64,000 nucleotides of DNA, from positions 682,001-746,000 of the forward strand of contig CADCSX010000007.1 in assembly GCA_902805475.1 (NCBI GenBank), written 5' to 3'. The notes under the pieces were generated by a model, which was not told the DNA's origin, ran no database searches, and saw only the letters and a list, made by a program, of their open reading frames with translations. Source of the stretch: Entonaema liquescens (Eukaryota; Ascomycota; Sordariomycetes; Xylariales; Xylariaceae). This document shows positions 58,212 through 64,000 of this stretch, one piece after another (position 1 is the stretch's first letter; every line of letters starts with the position of its first letter). A program made the position numbers and the translations under genes.

Positions 58212-59856
58212 ATGAAGAGAGCTGCGATTGACCAAGCTGAGGGCCCATTAGGGCCTAAAGCTAAGAGAAGCAGGATTGCAGACCCTGACTCCGTTCATGG
58301 TAAGTTGTTAATATTATCTTCATGAATTTATAAAACTAATTTACGTCGTTCTACTAGACCTCGACTTCGGATTTGACGCCGACGACATCGGTTCTGACGA
58401 GGAATCCTACTATACTGGCGCACCGTCTACTATCTTGGCCAATGGTACCCCGTCGACTCCCCTTTCTCCAGCGCACAAGTTCCCTTCAGATCTCAAGACG
58501 ATCAAATGTACATTTCCCAACTGCGACAAGACGTTCAACCGCCCCGCCCGACTTGCTGCCCACTTGCGATCTCACAATAAAGAACGACCCTATAAGTGTT
58601 CATTTCCCGGCTGCGACAAGGATTATATCGAGGAAAAACACTTAAGACAGCACATCAAAGGTTCTCATACTGGCGAGCGCGAACATGTTTGCGCCCACCC
58701 CGATTGCGGTAAAAGTTTCATGACGGCTACTCGTCTAAGACGACACCAGGCTGTCCATGAGGGCCAAGAGAGATTCAGATGCCGAGACTACCCACCATGC
58801 AACCAGTCGTTCCGCAAACACCAGACTCTGCAACGCCACATTCGCGCTGAGCATCTTCGTGTTGCTGCCTACCCTTGCGACTATAAAGATGGCATATCAG
58901 GTGATATTTGCGGCGCGGGGTTCGACAATGGTGGAGCTCTTAGACGCCACCAAGAACGAGAACATGGGGAGATTCGTTTCTGGTGTGAAGAATGTAGCAC
59001 TCAGAGTAATATGGATGATGAGCAGCCCAAGAGAGTAGGATTCACTACAATGGTCCTATTACAAGCTCACATGAAACAAGATCATGCTAGCTGCATGTTT
59101 TGTGGAATCCAATGCAATGGTAGAATAGGTCTCGAGCAACACATTGACTTGGAGCACTCGAATCCTAAGAGCATCGAGGAACGAAAGACTGTCACTTGTA
59201 CGTGGCCGGGTTGCACCAAGACCTTCACCAAGAAATCGAATCTGAACGTCCATATACGAAGTTTCCACGAGGGTTTGCGATTCGTCTGCGGTGAGGTTGA
59301 TCTTAGTGGCACAGAAGACCTGGGACACTGGGTACAATCCGATGGTTGTGGGGAGAGCTTCGTTACAAAAGCCAACCTAGAGAACCACGTTCGCTATGTG
59401 CATCTAAAATACGAACGACCAGAGCAGCCTCAGGGAGTATCTAAGCCCAAGCAACACGATCCGTCCGATATCCTAGAAGAACTCACGGGTGTGGGAGAGA
59501 AGTCTAGAAAGACGCTGCCATGTACAGTTTATGGTTGTACCGCCAAATTTGTACATAATGGTGAACTTGAGGCGCACATACAAAGCGAACATGTCATCGA
59601 GCATGCCCTACGACAATTTGCACAGCCGGCAGCAGACCCAATGCTGCCCATGGTATTTGACGACATGATGCAAGGGACAGGTAACTTTCAAGAGGCGGGC
59701 GGTCAGAACGGCGAATTCTGGATGGGGGATGATACTGGTCTGGAGGGATCGATGGGACCGGGGTTTGACGAGGAATGGTTACACGACGTGGCCGAGATGA
59801 GGCAGCTCATCCAGCCTAATGATTTGGAGGGTTTTATTGATCCGGCGTTGAAATGA
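58212..59856 (+). CDS. Transcription factor IIIA (C2H2 zinc fingers)
   Basis: Exons 58212-58299 and 58358-59856 encode 528 residues. The basic N-terminus is MKRAAIDQAEGPLGPKAKRS; fingers start at CTFPNCDKTFNRPARLAAHL and CSFPGCDKDYIEEKHLRQHI. I count about ten C2H2 units, several with the irregular spacing of fungal TFIIIA (CDYKDGISGDICGAGFDNGG; CGEVDLSGTEDLGHWVQSDG), then a divergent last one (CTVYGCTAKFVHNGELEAHI) and an acidic tail with MLPMVFDDMMQGTGN. TFIIIA binds the internal control region of 5S rRNA genes and nucleates TFIIIC and TFIIIB; it also binds 5S rRNA itself. The 5S gene at 21334-21452 would be one of its targets. Confidence 0.87.
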
Positions 59857-60559
59857 TTTGCCATGACGTTCATGGTGGAGGAAAATTAGGTATGATACCC
59901 TTTGGTTTATGAATGAGAAATGAGGCAGATTTGGCGCCCGGTTTTACGAATAAGACAACAAGTCAAATTATTGGCATGGAATTGTTCCAGAGTGATAGGT
60001 GTGAATCCTTTTGCGATAATCGGAGCTCATATTGCTTATTTTGTTTCTCATGGCTATTTCACTGTGTCCTTATTAGAAGTCTGGACTTTTGTTAGGAAAA
60101 TAGGGAAACCCAATGTACGACCAAGCAAGATCAATCGTTAGGTAGGTTAGGTACATAACTAGGTTAAGTACAGGCTTATATAATCGATCTTCTGGGACCC
60201 ATAAAATATAGATTTCTAACGATATCCTGTCAACTGTATCCATGTATCAACTTGATTTACTCTAAAAGCCGTTGCTGTGCTCCATACAACATAAATCATG
60301 GATTGGTTTCTACAAGTACCTCGCCTTTGTCCTTGATATCCAGCGAAAAGACCCCGAGACGATCAAAGGGAAGAAAGGGGTAGTTCGAGAGCACAATGGA
60401 GTCACCGCCGGATAGGTAAGTTTGCTTTCTGTTCTAGAATCGTTAAGCCTCTATTTCAAGTAATCACTGCCGTGATGCTACATGGTCCAGCTTTCCACCC
60501 GACGTTTCCCGTCGCATTAGCTGTTCTAAGTAGAATTTCTGAACCTTTGACGCGCTACT
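59857..60559. other. Intergenic, 703 nt
   Basis: TFIIIA 3' flank and upstream region of the methyltransferase. Short frames at 59913-60141 are not supported. Confidence 0.55.
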
Positions 60560-61534
60560 ATGTCACCTATTATTCCGCTACCAAAGGCGTCAGAGACCCC
60601 CACCCCAACACCTACGCCGACGCCTGTTACGCCCGTCCCCGTTGGATTTACCCCTCTGCATGGGCACGACGAGGACGAGGTATCATGGGCGACAGGCTTT
60701 AACACGCGCCACCGTTCCATCGCGCAGCTCGCTTCGATCAACACGCGCGCCAACAATGCTGACCATCTACTCCCGCTCCTTAGTCCCGTTGCGCAGAGCG
60801 CCCAAGCCTCACCCGAGAGGGCCTACTTCCCCGGCGGCCCCAAGTCCCTCGAAGGCATTGCGGTTCGTGCGTTCTGCCTCGGAATAGCGCTTGCCTCGTC
60901 GACAATTGCCATGGTGTCGATCCTGGCTTTTACGTCCTCGCCGCTGTGGCGCGTGCCTTTCTTCATCGGCGCGCTCGCGACGTTCCACTTCCTCGAGTTC
61001 TGGACTACGGCGAAATATAATACGCCCGTCGCGAATATCGGCTCGTTCCTGCTGACGGCGAATTGGCCAGCCTATGCGATTGCGCATACCGCAGCGTCGC
61101 TCGAGTGTCTTTTCACGAAGTTATTGTTCCCGAATCGAAATTGGGCACCGCTCTATAGCGGGCATATCATCTTGCTGTTGGGGTTCATACTAGTGTTCGT
61201 GGGGCAGTTCGTGCGCAGCGCAGCCATGGCGCAGGCGGGACAGTCATTCAATCACACTATTCAGCAGCGCAAGAAGGATTCTCATACCCTAGTTACTTCG
61301 GGCATCTACTCGTTCCTGCGCCATCCGGCGTATTTTGGCTTCTTCTACTGGAGTATAGGGACGCAAATGGTCCTGGGAAATCCCATCTGCTTCATTGGTT
61401 ACGCGGCGGTTCTATGGAAGTTCTTTTCTAGCAGAGTTAAGCATGAAGAGGCACTACTTGTCCGGTTTTTCGGAGAGGAATATATACATTATAAGAGCAG
61501 AGTTGGAACTATGATACCATTTGTTGGGACTTGA
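60560..61534 (+). CDS. STE14: Protein-S-isoprenylcysteine O-methyltransferase (STE14/ICMT)
   Basis: Single exon, 324 residues, from the ATG in MSPIIPLPKASETPTPTPTP. The N-terminus (1-95) is polar with a (TP)n tract at 13-22. About six to seven membrane segments follow. ICMT signatures are FHFLEFWTTAKYN (142-154), GQFVRSAAMAQAGQSFNH (215-232), RHPAYFGFFYWSIG (254-267, where the HPxYxG motif lies) and EEALLVRFFGEEYIHYKS (296-313). The enzyme methylates the C-terminal isoprenylcysteine of CAAX proteins such as Ras and a-factor-type pheromones, using S-adenosylmethionine, in the ER membrane. The N-terminal extension is longer than in yeast Ste14 and of unknown role. Confidence 0.92.
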   Translation: MSPIIPLPKASETPTPTPTPTPVTPVPVGFTPLHGHDEDEVSWATGFNTRHRSIAQLASINTRANNADHLLPLLSPVAQSAQASPERAYFPGGPKSLEGIAVRAFCLGIALASSTIAMVSILAFTSSPLWRVPFFIGALATFHFLEFWTTAKYNTPVANIGSFLLTANWPAYAIAHTAASLECLFTKLLFPNRNWAPLYSGHIILLLGFILVFVGQFVRSAAMAQAGQSFNHTIQQRKKDSHTLVTSGIYSFLRHPAYFGFFYWSIGTQMVLGNPICFIGYAAVLWKFFSSRVKHEEALLVRFFGEEYIHYKSRVGTMIPFVGT

Positions 61535-62269
61535 GTAGCCTGTCGTGGAGATGGCGTTCTGGCTGGTACCTATAGGTAGATGTACAATATCATAGGGTGA
61601 TACCTTATTTATAATTTATAAATACGGACAGATGGTATTTCAGAATTGTCCGATGACTACTTTGGCATAACGTAGGCGAAAGGAGAGGTCATGAAAGGTA
61701 ATAGATTAATCGTTGCTTATATTGTTCGAGGTCGGCCAGTTTAGGGAATAAAGTGTATGGGTTGGTGATATAATATGATAAAATAACTATACATATACGC
61801 TCCATTAAGAAAACATGAGCATCTACCTGTACTTATTGTGTTGTAGCCGTTTGATCTCCTATATTCGATGTCTTTGATGGTATTATTTTAATATATAAAG
61901 GTACGTAGGTACCTTAGGTAGATTTTGGGTACTAGTAAGGTACCAAAGTCGGATATCTGGCAGCCGGGTTCCATGCAGTAAAGCGAACACGCCACATTTA
62001 TTGATAACCTTAGATAAGTCAGGTTGGACCCACTGGTACGTAGCCAGGCTACCCGAAATTTAGAAGGCCACGATTCAAGACTTGGTTATGCAATTCCTTA
62101 GGACAGCTTGCTTTGACGGGTTGCTTCTAAATTTAACCAATCTAGTTCAACACCAGCACGAGTTCCTCTCTTTCGACAATTTCTCAACAGCAACAATACC
62201 AGACGAAAATATATTTTGAGGTCATAAACGAACCTTTTAAAAGTCCCTGTCGTAGGGCTCGTCTGCACC
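61535..62269. other. Intergenic, 735 nt
   Basis: Methyltransferase 3' flank and SEC63 promoter. Contains a GGTACCTTAGGTA patch near 61906-61919 and AT-rich runs. Confidence 0.55.
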
Positions 62270-64000
62270 ATGAGTTCAGAGTATTCTTATGACGAACAAG
62301 GGCATTTCTACCCTTTCTTCGTTTTACTCTGACTTCTATCGTCACACTACCTCTCACATACAGCTTGTTCGCACCCAGCAAGGACCCTGCCGCACTCGCA
62401 CCGCGGACAAAGACGTCGTACCAACCAGAACATGCCGACCTTATTCAAGCGCAGCGCGCAGCTCAGAAGCGAAAGCAGCGCAAGGTTAAGCGCGCCATCG
62501 CCGCACTGATAGGATGGTCTCTCATGGCCGGAATGCTATACCTAATTGTTACTACCCAACGAACGACAGCCAAGTTATGGAATCCCTATGATATTTTGGG
62601 AGTCTCTGAAGTAAGTCATGCGAGTTTGCGCATTTCTAATATCTATATTAACGGACTTTACTCTAGTCGGCATCCGAGAAGCAGATCAAATCTCACTACA
62701 GAAAGCTCGGTCTCAAATTTCATCCGGACAAGGCCAAGCCGGACCCGGCCAAGAATGAGACTGCCGAAACGTTGAGCGACAAATGGGTTGAGCTTACAAA
62801 GGCATACCAAGCACTTACGGACGAGGAGGTTCGCAACAACTACATTCAATATGGACATCCTGATGGAAAGCAAAGCTATAGCATCGGAATCGCCCTTCCC
62901 AAGTTCATTATATCGGAAGGAAACGGAAAGTATGTTGTGCTAGTGTACGCCTTACTTCTCGGAGTTCTGCTACCTTACTACGTCGGATCCTGGTGGTACG
63001 GTACCCAACGTATAACCAAGGAGGGTGTTCAAGTCGAGAGCGCCAACAACCTATTCCGCGAGTACTCTGATTCTACGGACGAGGGCGACCTTGTGACTGC
63101 TCTCAGCGGCGGCAAGGAGTTCCAAGATGCGCTCAAGGGAGATAAAGCGGAATCCGGTCTTGCGAAGATCGAATCGAGGATACTCGCAAAAGGAGAGATC
63201 ACCCCCTTTGCTGGCGGACTATCGGTTAAGGACAAAGAGAAGCTAGAAGATCTCGAGAGCGGCGTAAGGAGAAAGGTCCTAGCACTTCTATGGGCTTATC
63301 TTGGTCGTGTAGAACTCGAGGATCCGGCGTTGAACAGTGCAAAGTACATGGTTGCGCCAATCGCGCAGAGCCTCTGTGGTTCCTTCAGGATGATCTCACT
63401 CGCATACGGAAACATTATTCCTATTCTCTCCTCGTTCTACGTTAGCCAACGACTTATCCAAGCCGTACCCCCGAAGGCCTCTCCCCTCTTTCAGCTTCCC
63501 CACTTTACACCAGCTATAGTGAAGGCTGTTGAAGGCGACTCGAAAACGCATGTCACTGTTCAGGAATTCATGGACCAGCCCGACTCGCAACGCCGAAGTG
63601 CTGTAGTTGGAGAAGGACTTCTAAACGAAGAGCAGTACCAAACAGCCGTTGGTGTCGCACAGCAGCTCCCATATCTCAGAGTCGCAAAGGCATTCTTCAA
63701 GGTTGCCGGTGAACGGTTCATCATTCCCTCGTCTTTGGTCACTCTGGTTGTCAAGGGTCGTTTCATCCCTCCCGGAAGCACAAACGTTCCACAGATTGAC
63801 GAGCTCGATCTAGAGGATGTCGACGCTGCTGAGGATGATCTTGACGCACTTATGGGACGCAAGAAGGCAGTAAAGGACGCGAATGGAAAGATAATATCAA
63901 AGGAAGAAAACAAACCTGTATCGCCGCCGATTGCCTTTGCGCCTCACTATCCTCGTGATCACACACCGAAATGGCATATCTTCCTCTCGGATAGCAAACA
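62270..64000 (+). CDS. SEC63: SEC63 ER translocon J-protein, 5' part (runs off window); one-base frameshift
   Basis: Exon 1 is 62270-62610 and exon 2 starts at 62667 and is open to the window end. MSSEYSYDEQGHFYPFFV matches the Sec63 N-terminus; the literal frame then hits TGA, but one added base in or next to TTTT (62322-62325) gives LTSIVTLPLTYSLFAPSKDP, the first membrane helix. A second helix is ALIGWSLMAGMLYLIV. The J domain follows (WNPYDILGVSE, spliced to SASEKQIKSHYRKLGLKFHP with HPD), then a third helix (YVVLVYALLLGVLLPYYVGS), the start of the Brl domain (KVLALLWAYLGRVELEDPAL) and an acidic linker. Sec63 recruits BiP/Kar2 to the Sec61 channel in the ER for post-translational import. 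The 3' part lies beyond the window. Confidence 0.9.

Noticed and set aside
62321..62363. Intron in SEC63 to explain the early stop
   Set aside because: The 43-nt GT...AG segment does not restore phase and would remove the conserved first membrane helix. A one-base gap fits.

Overview
The window is nuclear DNA of a filamentous ascomycete (Pezizomycotina, most likely Sordariomycetes; I cannot fix the order). The evidence is many short GT-AG introns (about 49-130 nt), a dispersed 5S rRNA gene of the Neurospora type, a KapC-type bZIP factor, filamentous-type PEX8 and DGAT1, and gene-free stretches rich in TA and TAGGTA/TACCTA motifs. Twenty-one protein genes and one 5S gene are supported, all conserved or housekeeping; I see no biosynthetic gene cluster, intact transposon, CRISPR array or tRNA.

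Layout, left to right. 1-512: 3' end of an epoxide hydrolase. 513-6039: gene-free, with a weak relic of a STAND-type gene. 6040-7447: kapC (+). 7448-13486: a 6 kb gene-free block. 13487-14929: STM1/OGA1-type ribosome and RNA-binding protein (+). 15641-16344: unknown acidic protein (+). 18072-18632: small TMEM170-like membrane protein (-), divergent from PEX8 (19105-21205, +), followed by a 5S rRNA gene (21334-21452). 22221-23890: ZRT3-like zinc transporter (-). 27378-28711: fungal membrane protein (+). 29764-30825: NUC1 nuclease (+), convergent with PFS2 (31955-34032, -). 35546-37248: DGAT1 (+), convergent with an MFS transporter (37723-39569, -). 40767-42913: TPR-DnaJ co-chaperone (-). 46052-47063: EF-hand protein (-). 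50232-52813: AFI1 (+), convergent with S-formylglutathione hydrolase (53234-54157, -). 54828-55372: small secreted cysteine-rich protein (-). 57095-57730: RPB6 (-), divergent from TFIIIA (58212-59856, +). 60560-61534: STE14-type methyltransferase (+). 62270-64000: 5' part of SEC63 (+), running off the window.

The genes do not form one pathway, but there are links. TFIIIA is the factor that binds 5S genes, and RPB6 is shared by all three nuclear polymerases. STE14 and SEC63 act at the ER, as DGAT1 enzymes generally do.

The most important observation for any user of this sequence is that five genes (PEX8 twice, the unknown acidic protein, the MFS transporter, the TPR-DnaJ gene and SEC63) are each broken by what looks like one missing base, always at or beside a run of exactly four identical bases. 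Adding one base restores a coherent, mostly family-conserved protein each time. This looks like systematic homopolymer under-calling rather than six independent mutations, and automated annotation would truncate or split these genes. Exon positions below are read from splice motifs and protein continuity, without transcript data.
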